This document shows, piece after piece, positions 46,776 through 58,917 of a DNA stretch of 64,000 nt; position 1 is the first letter of the stretch; each line of letters starts with the position of its first letter. Origin of the DNA: Cocos nucifera (Eukaryota > Streptophyta > Magnoliopsida > Arecales > Arecaceae); NCBI GenBank assembly GCA_006176705.1, contig QRFJ01000382.1, forward strand, positions 310,001 to 374,000, read 5' to 3'. The position numbers and the translations under genes were made by a program. The notes under the pieces are model-generated. The model was given only the letters and a program-made list of their open reading frames with translations, did not search any database and had not been told where the DNA came from.

Positions 46776-47625
46776 TTGGGGTTATCCTGGTCCACGTACA
46801 TTGATACTATGTTGAAGAGGTTCAGCATGGAGAATTCCAAGAAGGGCTATCTACCAATAGGCTATGAAATTTCTCTTTCAAAGAGGGATTGTTTGACAAC
46901 ATCTCAAGAGAGAGAGCATATGAGTGTAATTTCATATGCTTCGGTAGTGGGTTCTATTATGTACGTCATGACATATACGCGATCAGATATGGCATACTCA
47001 CTAGGGATAGTGAGTAGATACCAATCTATTTCAGGGAAGAACCATTGAAAGATTGTTAAAATCATCATAAAGTATTTGAAAATACTGAGGATCAGTGGCT
47101 TGTTTATGGTTAATCAGAATTGAAATTTATGGAATTTATAGGCTCTAGTTTCTAGTTTGATCATGATGACAATAAGAATGTGTCAGGGTATATGTTTACC
47201 CTTAATGGTGGAGCTATCTACTGAAAAAGTTTCAAGCAGCACATCATGACTGATTCACTGTGTGAGGTAGAGTATTTTGCTACATCAGATGCTACTAAAA
47301 AAGTGGTGTGGTTGAAGAAGTTTATCATCAAGCTCGGAGTTGCATCCTTCCTAGATGGTCTAGTTCTACTCTTCTACGACAGCTCTAGAGCCATAGCTCA
47401 GGCAAAGGAACCAAAGGCACACCAATGGATGAAGCATATTCTATGTCGTTTCGATCTTATCTAGGAGATCATAGATCAATGTGATGTTGATCTTCAAAAG
47501 ATCAATGAAAAGAAGAACCTAGTCGATCCATTCACTAAAGTCATTACAGTGAAGGAGTTTGATGACTTTAAGTCGAAGATGGGTATACGATATTTTACCG
47601 ATAGGCTTTAGGCTAAGTGAGAGAT
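46776..47625 (+). pseudogene. B RNase H and 3' end of pol
   Basis: STYIDTMLKRFSMENSKKGY, ISYASVVGSIMYVM and MAYSLGIVSRYQS (RT tail), then RNase H segments LNGGAIY, EVEYFATSDATKKVVWL and KAHQWMKHI. The residue context EVEY retains the Glu. Stops at 47048 and 47464. The last bases GGCTAAGTGAGAGAT before the LTR are purine-rich and act as the polypurine tract. Confidence 0.87.
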
Positions 47626-49800
47626 TATTGGGAATAGTATCCCAAAGCCAATCATCAGTCTATTGATAATTGAGCTATTTTATTATATATGAATTATTAA
47701 TTGAATAAAAGTTATTCTAGCTTTTTCATCATAAACTTTTTATCTTCTAATGAACTCCTTTCTGTTATGATGAAGTCTTTAGGACTATTTAGAATTGATA
47801 AAAAAGAATTTATCATTTAGTCCTTAAAATTGTTCACGATCAAATAATATGTTGTTACCAAGGATGATAATGTTTATCGAGTATAGATTGTTGTGTGCCA
47901 TATAGGTTGGTTGTCCTCTTTACTAAGGAGTGTGGAGACATTGGTATGGCATTCAGGTGAGATGTAGAGATATATCTGCATTGAATGTGACTGACTTTAG
48001 AGATTTTCTGCTATCAAGAATTGCTCTGATGGAATATGGGCATAAGTGTCCCTCCGACCTGAGATCATCATGGTGATTTTCAAGCAACTTACTATACTTT
48101 GGTGCCAAACTATCTAAATTTTTAATTCAATGATGAAAGATTTCTGGGTGCTGTCAAGTATTTAAGAAGTTGGTGCATGAGTCAAGATGAAATTGACCAC
48201 TCTTGGACAAAGGAGCTATGTTCAATAGTATTTCAATTTAGCAAAGCCTTGGCTAGGATAGACCTAATGAGGGGTCACAGGACTAATTGCTTTGAGACAT
48301 AATTTGGATGTACCTCCCAAGGTTGATAGATAAATCCTAAGTCATCCTATGCATAGAGGTCAAAGAGATTAATTATGCAATAACCATATTCATGTAGGTT
48401 ATAAATATTATGATTTTACTATTTGGCCTATCTAGATGTCGGGTACTATTGCTAGATGGTCACTTCGATTGGTACAGAAAATTGGTTTCGGTGCTACCAA
48501 CTTAGGTTCGACCCTATGGGGTCACACACACTAGAGGTTCCTACCCAATCTAATGGCTGATCAAGAGAAGTTTAGTTAGTGATTTGATCACTAATTAACT
48601 AAATTTGATTGAGTGATTATTTTTGGATCAAGATCAATTGAATTGGATTTATTTGGATTTGACCCGATTAGATTATAAGATGATCTAATCGTCAAGGAGG
48701 TTTAACCCCTGATTTGATCAGGGGTTGGACTTGATTAATTCCTAATATAATTAGGATCTAACTAAGACTAAATAAGTTGAGTTTAATCTAGTCTAATTGG
48801 GCCTAACCAATTTAAATTGGATTGGTTCAATTAGATGACAAATATTAAGACTAGTTTGACTAGTCTTCCCATGCATCACCTCATCAAATTTTGTGCCAAA
48901 GTTTTCTCCATGAGAAAATGTTTCTCGTGAACATTTTCCACACAAGGGAGGGTGTGCGCCCTTCTTTTCTTACGCCCCATGTAGATAAGATAGGCTGGCT
49001 GTTATTCAAATTCAAAGGAGTTTGAGTTTGAATGAACAAGCCAACCATCTTATCTAAAAGCCTCCATGACTCTTTAGAGCTAGCGCGTCTATTTATGCAT
49101 GGAATTTTTGGGATGTGCGTATGATGAAGAAGAAAGAAGAGAATAAAAAAAGAAAAAGTTTCTCTTCTGTGTGTGCTTTCTCCTCTACATGAGAAAAATT
49201 AGAAAAGAGAGAGATCTTGGTGCAAGGGTATTTGGGTAAGTGCATACCCTAGGATCTATACCTAGGATTTTGGGAATCAAATCTATGAGTTACAAGGATT
49301 GTGAGTTCATAGATCTTGGTGAAAGCCTTCTCTACATATCTTCTACATTCATTGATGACCTGAAGCATCCGAAGAGCCTATGAAGCAAGATCGAAGGAGT
49401 TCAATCTGGAATCAGCCATTGAAGACTTCTATATGAGCTAGCACTCGAGAGGAGTTGATTGGATCTAGGCCTCGTGTGGATTACCTATAGAGGCCAGACA
49501 CATGTATGGCTGCATCACAGTGATCAGATCTATATAGAGGAGATCAGATTGCAGCATTCTTCTACTCGCAAAAAGATAACATCTTCTGAACATGTAGAGT
49601 AGTAAAATAGTTTTATTGTTGATCTTATTTTTATTTTCAGATATGCATGCATATATAATACATTAGATCCTATAGCATGTAGGGTTTTCAGATTAGATCT
49701 ATAACTTTTCATTATTAATATGATTAATATTATTATCCACTATGCATTTATCAAAAAAAGTTTTTGAAAGTAGAGCTAGAAATCCTATGCATTTTCTTCA
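47626..49800 (+). repeat. B 3' LTR
   Basis: TATTGGGAATAGTATCCC to TTCTTCA. The second base is A where the 5' LTR has G. Followed by CTAGA. Confidence 0.95.
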
Positions 49801-50683
49801 CTAGAATGGACATTAAGGTTGCTCTGCACAAGCCCAAAAGAAATTTGTAGCAATTGGAATGGTATCGCTTTGAGGAATCTATTTCATATGCCTTGTTGAC
49901 TGCAAATGAGGATCCGTATATCTATAAAGAGATAGTGGAGAGCCATGATAGAGATAGATGGGTTCAGACAATGTCCGAGGAGATGCAGTCACTCCACAAG
50001 AATCAGACTTGGTGGTTGGCGCAGATACCAAAAGGGAAGAAACCCATTGGATCCAATGGGTCTTCCAACACAAGAAGTGGCCTTCAGAGCAGAAAGGTAT
50101 TAGGTATAAGGTAGGACCAATGGCTGAAGAATACTTCCAGATGGAAGGCATTGACTTCAGCAAGGTCTCCTCTCAAATCATCAGACACACATCCATTCAG
50201 GTACTATCGAGCATAGTAGCAGCTCAGGATCAGGAGCTGGAGCAGATGGACGTCAAGATGCCCTTTCTATGAAAATCTAGAGGAGAGCATATATATAGGG
50301 TATTCATAGGGGTTTACAGAGCTAGGATCAGAAGGGAAGGTATGTTTGCTATAGAAGTCATTGTATGGATTGAAGCAACCACCAAGATAGTGGTACAAGC
50401 GCTTCAATTCATATATGAGGAGCATTGGGATTTTTAGGTGTGAGTATGACTCATGTGTCTATGTGAAGACTCTGGAGGATGAGTCTAGATTGTATTTACT
50501 TTGTATATTGATGAAATATTGATAACAAGTAGGAGTAAGAGAGTTGTGGAGGAATTGAAGGAAGCTTTATCTCAGAAGTTTGAGATGAAGGATCTGGGAC
50601 CTGCAAGAAAGATTCTAGGCATGGAGATCCTCAGGGATAGAGCAAAGGGGATGCTACATTTGTCTCAAAGTGATTACATATGA
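49801..50683 (+). pseudogene. A reverse transcriptase
   Basis: Resumes after B: YRFEESISYALLTANEDPYI, MSEEMQSLHKNQTWWLAQIP, then in another frame GPMAEEYFQMEGIDFSKV, QVLSSIVAAQDQELEQMDVK, and YGLKQPP-like segments. The active site is YIDE (50504-50515) for YVDD, so the key second Asp is Glu. The last part is LGMEILRDRAKGMLHLSQSD. Frameshifts near 50100 and 50275. Confidence 0.9.
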
Positions 50684-51543
50684 AAGGTTCTTAAAAAATT
50701 TGCGATGAAGGAAACCAAGTTGGTGGCATTGCCACTTTCAGGGCACTTCAATCATTCAAAGACTGTGTCACCACAGACTAAGGTGGAGACTTTAGAAATG
50801 AAGAGTGTGCCATATGCTGCTGGAATAGGATGTTTGATGTATGCTATAGTATACTATAGGCCAGATCTTGCTCATGTAGTGAGCTAGGTCAGTAGATTCA
50901 TGGCACGGCCTGGCAAGGAGCATTGGCAAGCACTAAAGGAGATCTTTAGATATTTGATGGGAATAGTTAGGGTTGGCATTTGCTATGGATAGTAAGAAGG
51001 TGTTAAGGAAAGTCCCAACTTAACCAAAGAAGATCTAGGACAAAGAGAAGGGCATGTGGAAATTGATTTTAGAGCAGACTTGGACACTAGGCGTTCAACA
51101 ATTGAATTTGTTTTCAGTATGAATGGGGGTTCAGTCTCATGGAGATCATGCCTGCAATCAATTATGGCCTTATCCACTATAGAAGCTGAATATATTGAAG
51201 TTATAAAGGCAACAAAGGAGGCATTGTGGCTGAAAGGACTGCTGTTGGAAATGGGCTTCACATAGGAGACTACAAGGTACATTGTGATAGTCAAAGTGTG
51301 TTAATGCTAGCATAAAACTCTATCTACCATGCTAAGAGAAAGCTTATTGACATCAAAAACCACTAGATTAGAGAGCTTGTGGAAGAGCGAGAAGTGGAGC
51401 TGGTAAAAGTGCACACTTTAGGGAATCCAGCAAATGTACTCATGAAGGTTCTTCCATGGGAGGGCTTTTACAAATGTATGGCATTGATGGGGTTAATAGA
51501 TAGAGTGGAACTTGCTAAGGTTATGGGGCACCAAGGTGGAGAT
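50684..51543 (+). pseudogene. A RNase H and 3' end of pol
   Basis: VPYAAGIGCLMYAIVYYRPD (RT tail), then RNase H: FRADLDTRRSTIEFVFSMNG, VSWRSCLQSIMALSTIEAEY and KEALWLKGLLLEMG. The Glu context EAEY is kept. The end near 51400 reads VELVKVHTLGNPANVLMK, the usual C-terminal sequence. Ends at CACCAAGGTGGAGAT, the polypurine tract before the 3' LTR. Confidence 0.89.
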
Positions 51544-52272
51544 TGTAGAACTTGGTATGGTGCTCCCAAAACTCAAAAGAACAAGGAGGCTAGCTGGAGA
51601 AGGAAGCTAATAGATGATAGCTTCAGCAACTTAGTTGACCCACTTTGAGATTGGGTCGACTAAGTTGAGGCTAAGTCGACCTAGTCTCAGAAGTGGATCG
51701 ACTATGTCTCAGATAGAAGCCAAGTAGAAAGATGTATTTTTGGGACTGCTGGCACAGCACACAAGTAAGTCGACCTAGTAATTCAGTAGGTCAACTTAGT
51801 CTTAGATTAATCGACTCAGTGTTGAGACTGGGTCGGCTCAATGCATGGGCAGAGATGCACTGGATGTTTGTTTCGACTAGGGTTTAGTTTGATCCTAGGT
51901 GACTTGAGGCCTTGGTTTGAGAGGTCTTAGGGGGGCTAATCTTTTGTTTAGACTAAAAATTATGTCTGAAGAGATGTGTGCATGTGAGACATGGGTATAT
52001 ATGGGCTCGAGGAGTACATCGCATGAGGTTAGCCATTGGAAGTTTTCTTGAGCATTAAGCTTGACCCATTTTGTATGGGTATATATACAATGTAATTAGA
52101 TTAAGAAATATAGTAAATGAAAAATTGCTCTTTCTCCCAAGAAACCCTAGCCACCTTTACTCTCTCTTCTCTCTTTCTTATTCTCTTGCTTGATCTAGGG
52201 CATTATTGATCTTTAGGTTTCTTAGTTCCTGATTAATCTCAGATGTCCCTACACGATCCGATTTTCGTAACA
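51544..52272 (+). repeat. A 3' LTR
   Basis: 729 bases, TGTAGAACTTGGTATGG to TTCGTAACA, followed by TGATT. Contains the GTCGAC-type cluster at about 51640-51850. Confidence 0.94.
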
Positions 52273-52277
52273 TGATT

Positions 52278-53952
52278 AGATGGAGACACATTATGGATGT
52301 ACTTATCTAGAGTTGGCAATTTAACTCTAAGTCATCCTAAACATGGAGGTCAAAAGGATCAATTATATGATAACCATATTCTAGTAGGTTCTGGATATTG
52401 CTTTGCATATATTTGGTCTATCTAGATATCGGGTACTATTGCTAGATGGTCACACCAATTGATGCAGGAATTTATTTTTGTACTATCGACTTAGATTCAA
52501 ACTTATAGGATCACATACAAAAGAAGTACCTATCCGATCAAGATCGCTAATCAAGAGTCCCACTAGAATGAAACTTTGTGATCATAAGTTTCACTGGATT
52601 GAAACTCTATGATCAACTATCCCACTAGACTGAGACTCTATGATCAAGAGTTCCACTGGACTAGGACTCTATCATCAAGAGTCCCACTAGAGTGGGAGTC
52701 TATCATTACTGAAGGATAATTAGCAATTAGATTACTAATTATCTCAATTTAACTAAGCAATATATTTTGGATCAAATTTAATTGAATTGATTTAATTTGG
52801 TTTGACCCGATTAGGTTATGAGATAACCTAATCACTAAGGAAGATTGGTTCTTGATTTGATCAGGACATGGGCTCAATCAATTTTTGATTTGATTAAAAT
52901 TTAATTGAGTTAGTTTCATGCCTAATTAGATTAGGTTCACTCATATCTATTTGGCTTTAATTAAATAGGATTTTGTTGGAAATAGATAACTAGAACCTAG
53001 AGTCCAAAATGTTTGGACTTCTCCCCATGCGCCACCTATTCCCACGCCCTTGTTAGTTCATACAAGAATCAAATTTTACCATGAAGTTTCTCATGCCAAG
53101 CAAAATGTTTTCTCTCCCCTTGCCGCCCACTATTGGATATAGATAAGGTTTGGATAGAGTTGGTTTGAGATTAGAATGGGACTTGCATTTTGAATGCAAG
53201 ATAAAGTCTAACTATAACCCTTATCCTTATCTTTCCTTGTAACTTCCCCTCCTTAAGAAGGACTTCCCTTGGGCATGCACACAATATTGGCTTTTCACCA
53301 TGAAAATAAAAAACTAAAGAGTGGGGAAGTGAGGTTTGGGGTAGGGAATCCTTCTGCATGTGAAATAGAGGAGTACCATCTCCTCTTGGATGAGAGACCT
53401 AGATTTGATCTAAAGTTTTTGGTGAGAGAAAATCAAAGAGAGAAAAGAGTTCTCCCCCTCTTATTCCACCAATAGATCCTTCTCTTGATCCATCTTCAGG
53501 TATGAAAGAGTCCAGGAGATTCGAAGGAAGCAGAGAAATCGGCCATGCAGAAGGTTTTCGTGCGAGCTAGCACTTCCATGGAAGACTGATCGTGACATGG
53601 GCTTCATATAGATGATTCGTAGAGGCCAGATATCTTATGCAACTATAAGTGACCAGCAGAGCCTTAGATCCATATGTTTCAGCAATGGAGATTGTCTACC
53701 CGTGCATAGGCATAAGGTTCTAAATCTTTGAAAATCGATTGAAAAGATAGATAAGGTTTAAGGCTATGATGTGATCGATGCATGTTCTTTTTAATTTCTA
53801 ATTTTAATTGCATAATATTTCATGTTGCTAATCCTGGATAAATAGTTTAGATCTAATCTATTGCATATTTAGTAAATTAAATTATTTAATCTAACTTGCT
53901 TCTACTAAAAATTTATGAAATTGCATGCATCGAACTGCTTAGAATCCTTTCA
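52278..53952 (+). repeat. C 5' LTR, right part
   Basis: Continues the LTR split at 25383 and ends at CCTTTCA. Includes five tandem units at 52553-52707. Confidence 0.88.
52553..52707 (+). repeat. 31-bp tandem repeat, five units, in C LTR
   Basis: Five diverged units, each with CCACTAGA or CACTGGA and ending in TATGATC or TATCATC. Not seen in B or D LTRs at the matching place (B 29480-29510, D near 55495). Confidence 0.88.
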
Positions 53953-53954
53953 AT

Positions 53955-53966
53955 TAGTATTTGAGC
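53955..53966 (+). other. C primer binding site (degenerate)
   Basis: TAGTATTTGAGC, nine of twelve bases matching; the position next to the LTR end makes it clear. Confidence 0.75.
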
Positions 53967-54562
53967 TCTAGGTCAATAACATGGGTTTTATGCAACTAAA
54001 TCTAAAAATTGATTATTTAGATTAGATCTAAATATGTTAAATTATCTAAGTAGCATAGTAATTGGATTGGGCAGATTGCCATGGCCATCTAGTCATAGGA
54101 GAAAAGCTGGGTTTCATGGCCCTCTCCTCCTATTCGAGTTCTCATATGGTATGTAGGGGTGCTACTGCAATTATTACTCATGAAGATAAATAATGAAAAA
54201 AACTTTAAGAGTTGATTTAGATCTAATATAAGATATTAAAGATCAAAAATTGATTCAAAATTTATATACAAAAATTAGTTCTGAGGTACTGAATCCAAAC
54301 TTATATCGGCCTTACACTTAATTAAGAATTAAGAATTATTTGTTAGGATCTAGAATTTTGAATTGAAGATCCTAAGATAGTTGTATAATACATGGATGAT
54401 AATGGGTTAGTAAAAATTAGGTCAATTAATTGGGTTAGACCTAAGATTAGAATTAAAAAATAGACTTAATAAGAGTAGTTGATCAAATCTAACCACATAT
54501 TGACTTAGATCAGGTCAAGGACACTCTAGATCAAATACAGGGGTTCTAGTTGGTCAAGTCTA
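53967..54562 (+). other. C leader fragment
   Basis: Non-coding, ends in the GTTGGTCAAGTCTA segment shared with B (31770) and F, where D inserted. Leader module I lies at 54118-54165. Confidence 0.8.
54118..54165 (+). promoter_or_regulatory. Conserved leader motif (module I), C copy
   Basis: GGCCCTCTCC, spacer, then CATATGGTATGTAGGGGTGC. Confidence 0.6.
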
Positions 54563-57054
54563 TGTTGGGAATTATGTCCTAAAGCCAATCATCAGTCTGT
54601 TGATGGTTAAGCTATTTTATAATTATAATTAATTTATTAATTAATAAAAATATTTTGGCATCTTTTTCATCATAAGTTTATATCTTCTAATGAACTCCAT
54701 TGTTATGATGAAGTTTTTAGGATTGTTTAGTTTCGATAAAGAGAGAATTTATCGATTAGTCCTTAAATTTGTTCATGATCAAATGATAGACTGTTAATTA
54801 GGACAACAGCATCTATCGAGTATAGGTCGCTATATGCCATATAGGTTGGTTGTCCCCTTAACCAAGGAGTATGGAGATATTGGTATGACATACAGATGAG
54901 ATGTATAGGTATATCATCATTGAACGTGACTAATTTCAAAGCATTCTACTATAAAAATGTCTCTAATGGGATATAGATATAAATATCCTTTAGATCTGAG
55001 ATCACCTCAGTGACTTGCAAGCAACTCACTGTGCTTTGGTACCGAACTAATTGAATTTCTAATTCAGCAATGGAAGGCTTCTGGGCATAGTCAAGTACTT
55101 ACGAAGTTGGAGTGTGATCAAAATGGAATCGACCGCTCCAAGAGTTGGAAAAAAATGTATCACTGTATTTCAATATAGCAAACCTTGGCCAGGGTAATCC
55201 ATCAGATGAATTTGATATTTTGAAATACAATGTGGACAATCTAATCAGAGTTGATAGTTGAACTTTGAGGTATCCTATGAGCATTGTGGTCAAGGGGATG
55301 AATTATATAGAAACTATATCCGCATGGGTTCTAGTGATGGTGTTCTACATCTTCGACCTATCCGACCGTCGGATATTATTACTAGATGATCACATTGATT
55401 GGTACAAAAATTTATTCCTATGCTACTGACTTAGGTTCAGACCTATGAGATCACATACATTAGAGCTTATGATCTGATTGGATGGTAGATCAACGATTAA
55501 GAATCGTTCTAGGGTTAAACAATCAATATGATTGGTGTTTAACCTAGTGCAAGTGTTGCAGGAGGATCGATTAGCAATTGGATTGCTAATTAGCTTAATT
55601 TAATTAAGCTAATAGGTTGAGATTAAGTTTAATTAAATATAATTTAATTAGATTTAGTTTGAACTTGATTGGATCAAGTCTAATTGGTTTATTGGATAAG
55701 CCAAGTGCAAGAAAGAACTAGTCCTAGTCTAACTAGGACTCGGATTAACCCAATTTTCTTATTTGATTAAAAAAATTAAAATTAAATCTAATTTTATTTA
55801 ATTTAATTAATGTTCTTAAATTGTTAGAGTCTTATTTAATTGGGTTGGTTTAATCAGAATTTTATTTGGTTAAAAAATCTTGTTTGACCAAGTCAAAATA
55901 GGAGTCCTAGTGTGACTAGGACTCCCTACCACTTGTGCCACTTAATCCTCATGCCCCATGCCTTTTTTGTTTTATTTCTTACATAAAAATTCTCCACTCC
56001 CATGGCTTCTCATGCCCTCTTTCTCTCCTTCTTTTCTCATAAGGTAATTTGTTGGAAGGCCAAGTCAAAAGAGGAGTTAGTTTTGCTTAGGATTCTATAA
56101 GATAGAATCCTTGTTGACCAAAAGACCTTTCCTTGAGTGCCGCCCCCTCTTTTAATTAATTTTTCTCTTATTCCATGAAAATAATCTCTTTTTTTTCGCA
56201 CCCTACCTTGCTAGTCCACGCCAATAATTGTGGAGGAGGTGCCCAAGAGTTGGGCGCCCCAACAACTTCCCATGTTTGGATATTCCTAGTCTAGGATTTT
56301 AATCTAACTTGGACTATTCTTTTTCCCTAGTTATTGAATGAATTTTATTCTAATTTTTTTTATAAAATATAGAGCTTTTGGAGAGGTTTGGGGTGTGCAA
56401 AAATTAGACGAGGAGGAACCTTGGGCGTGGGGGTTCCATAAGCACCAAACTAAGTGTCTAGGTGAGAGAAAAGAGAAGAAGAAGAGGATCTTCTTCTAGG
56501 ACTGTTTTATTTTCAATCACTCCTTCTTTTTTCAAGTTTTCTCTAAGAGAGTCTCAGATTAGTAAACTTTCATCTTCCTTCTCATATTTTGGAGAGTCCA
56601 AATTTTGAAGAAGGAAGCATCGGATCGACCGTCGAAGAAGAATAAGCATAGTATTAGCATGCTGTGCTGATTTCCTGCATCGAACTTCAGATCGGAGATT
56701 GTAGGCTCGTGTGGATGACTCCTAGAGGCTGAATGCATGTGCAACTCATAACTTTATCCTCAAGCCTAGATCAGTAAGTTAGAACTTTTAACTTGCTCAG
56801 ATAATAGATCTGATCTATTAATTTCATACCTGCATTTGATGTAGTGTAGATCTAGGTTGATTTGATCACTCTTTTATTTTCTTATTTGATTTTAATTTTT
56901 GATTTAATATCATATCTTGATCATATAATAGATCTAAGATCTAAATATTTATATATTTATTTAAAAAAATATTTGATTTATTTAAGTCTTTCTCTGCAAG
57001 ATCTTGAAAAAGTTTTTAAGATCTACCTGTAAAATCCTAGATCTGGTTCCTTCA
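54563..57054 (+). repeat. D 5' LTR
   Basis: 2492 bases, TGTTGGGAATTATGTCC to GGTTCCTTCA. The short open frames inside are not genes. Confidence 0.94.
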
Positions 57055-57056
57055 AT

Positions 57057-57068
57057 TGGTATCAGAGT
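57057..57068 (+). other. D primer binding site
   Basis: TGGTATCAGAGT, one base off initiator-Met consensus. Confidence 0.9.
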
Positions 57069-58917
57069 AAGATTATTATTACATAATTTTTATACATGTT
57101 TAGATTATTTCTTAGATTATATCTAATTTATAATTTAATTATTAAATCTAAAATTTAAAAAAAAGAATTCAATCTTACGAATTGCCATAAGGTTGTTCTG
57201 CTATAAGGTTTACCCCTTATAGTGAATAGGTTGTCCTAGTTCATGATGATCTAATTTTAATCATAAATTTATTAGATTTGATCTAATTTTATTTATAATT
57301 TAGTAGATTTAAAATAATTTTAGATCTAAAAATAAAATATTTTAGATTGCACGGACTGCCATAAGGTTGTCCTGCTACAAGGTTTACCCCATATAGTGAA
57401 TAGGTTATCCTAGCACGTGCTGATCTAAAATATTGATCATAAAATTTTAAATTAGATCTAAGAGATTTTATGATCTGATTAAAAATATTTTAGTCTAATT
57501 TTAATCTTCATAAATATGTTAGATTTGATCTAAAAATATTTATGATTGATTATTATTGAAACTATTTCAATTACATGAACCTATTTAGATTAGATCTAAA
57601 ATAGATTCATATTTATGTTATTTGCATATTATTTATGAATCAAACATGCAACTTGGTTGATAGAACCATGTTGTAAAAATGTTTTATAAACATGAAAACT
57701 ATTTTCAAAAGGCCAAATCCCAACCCTCAGCCCAAAACTTAATTAAGAATTAAGAAGTTATTTGATTAGATTCTAGGATTGTAAATTAAAGATCCTATGA
57801 CACGAATCATAACACATTGGGTTAATGGGTTGGTGGAGATTAGGTTCATTAATTGGATTAGACCTAGGGTTAGATTAAAGAATGGACTTAATTAGAGAAT
57901 TGACTAAATCTAATCATGTTGTCATATATTAGGCCAAGGATTCTCTAGATGGACTTGATTCTTGGCTATGCGGTCTAGCACGAACTGTTACGTTAATCTA
58001 ATTAAAATTAATTAAACCAATTGGTGTCTAAGGTAAACCAGACTAGTGGTTTTTAATTGGCAGGTCGCTTACCTGACCATTTCTGATGGTGTCTAAGGCA
58101 AGCCTGGCAGACCTTTCCACTGATCAAACTTACCTGGCTTCTTGGTGAGATTATGTTTTGATCAGATCGCTTAACTATTCGAGCTGACCCATGTCAGCTA
58201 GGTAAATCAATTTGACTAATTTAGGTGCTCCTAGACCAGCCTATTAATAATCTTCCTTAAGCTGACTTGGTGAAGTTAGTGGGAGGATCATGACAAGCTG
58301 GTTAATTTGACCTACTCACTTTTATAAATTAAATCCTCTAAAATTATTAGATCTCTAAAATGAAATAGTTATATGATAACTAGACCATAGCCTTTCAGTA
58401 AAGTGGATAATAATGAGTCCATCAGTTGGATAATCATTGGAGGCCCAAAGGCTTGGTGCTTATTGGTTGATAAAATTATCATTTATTATATGATCTTATG
58501 CATACATCTTTCTAAATGGTGGTTAGGTGGGCTAACCATAGTTGGGTTTGATCATTCATTGATTGGATGGGCCAAGTATGGTCATATTAATGGTTGGACC
58601 TAAGTGGATCCTTTTCTGAGAAGGCCAAAGCCAACCGATCAAGGCTTGGGGCAAAATTTAATTACTAAAAATTATTTGAAGAAATAATTGGTTATGAACC
58701 CATCTTTAGATGTACATGGGTGGGCCAACCAAAATTGGACTCATGTACAGTCTATGTGAACTCTAGTATCCACTAAGAAATTAGGGTAATTTCTCAAATT
58801 GGAGGTAGAGGCTACCAATTTGAATAAAATAGTAAGAGAAACCTTTTGATTAAAATTCAAATCTTTAGATTTAATGAATCAATTACTAATTAGGTTTTGA
58901 TTTTTCTTTGTACAGAC
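57069..58917 (+). other. D leader
   Basis: About 1.85 kb, non-coding, AT-rich. Carries two copies of leader module II (57179-57240 and 57352-57413). Uninterrupted at the site where K sits in B (near 58415). Confidence 0.85.
57179..57413 (+). promoter_or_regulatory. Leader module II, tandem pair in D
   Basis: Each copy reads TGCCATAAGGTTGTYCTGCT, then a stem-loop and GTGAATAGGTT. In copy 1 CTATAAGG (57201-57208) pairs perfectly with CCTTATAG (57215-57222) around TTTACC. Copy 2 has lost part of the pairing. B has one copy. Confidence 0.6.

Larger units (their letters stand above)
28560..49800 (+). mobile_element. B: Copia element split by K and H
   Basis: LTRs 28560-30738 (2179 bp) and 47626-49800 (2175 bp), with exact CTAGA duplications at 28555-28559 and 49801-49805 in A. 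Contains a leader, gag, protease, integrase, RT and RNase H. Thirteen mismatches in the first 96 aligned LTR bases (by eye) indicate an old insertion. D is a close relative and gives the uninterrupted sequence at both the K and H sites. Confidence 0.95.
25384..52272 (+). mobile_element. A: Copia element, Tork-like, split by B
   Basis: LTRs 25384-26105 and 51544-52272, flanked by TGATT at 25379-25383 and 52273-52277. Internal domains are gag, protease, integrase (26106-28559), then RT and RNase H (49801-51543), separated by B. Gag and RT text (KFDGKESFSMWKVQVEDLL, MSEEMQSLHKNQTW) resembles the Tork lineage (by eye). All frames are broken. Confidence 0.95.
24722..54562 (+). mobile_element. C: Copia element of the B/D group, LTR split by A
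   Basis: Only its 5' LTR (24722-25383 and 52278-53952), primer site and first 0.6 kb of leader are visible; the rest is displaced by D. The LTR starts TGTTAGGAACCGTGTCCCAA and follows AGAGA in G. Removing A restores a continuous alignment with B LTR near 29185-29290. A, B, K and H all lie within these limits. Confidence 0.88.
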
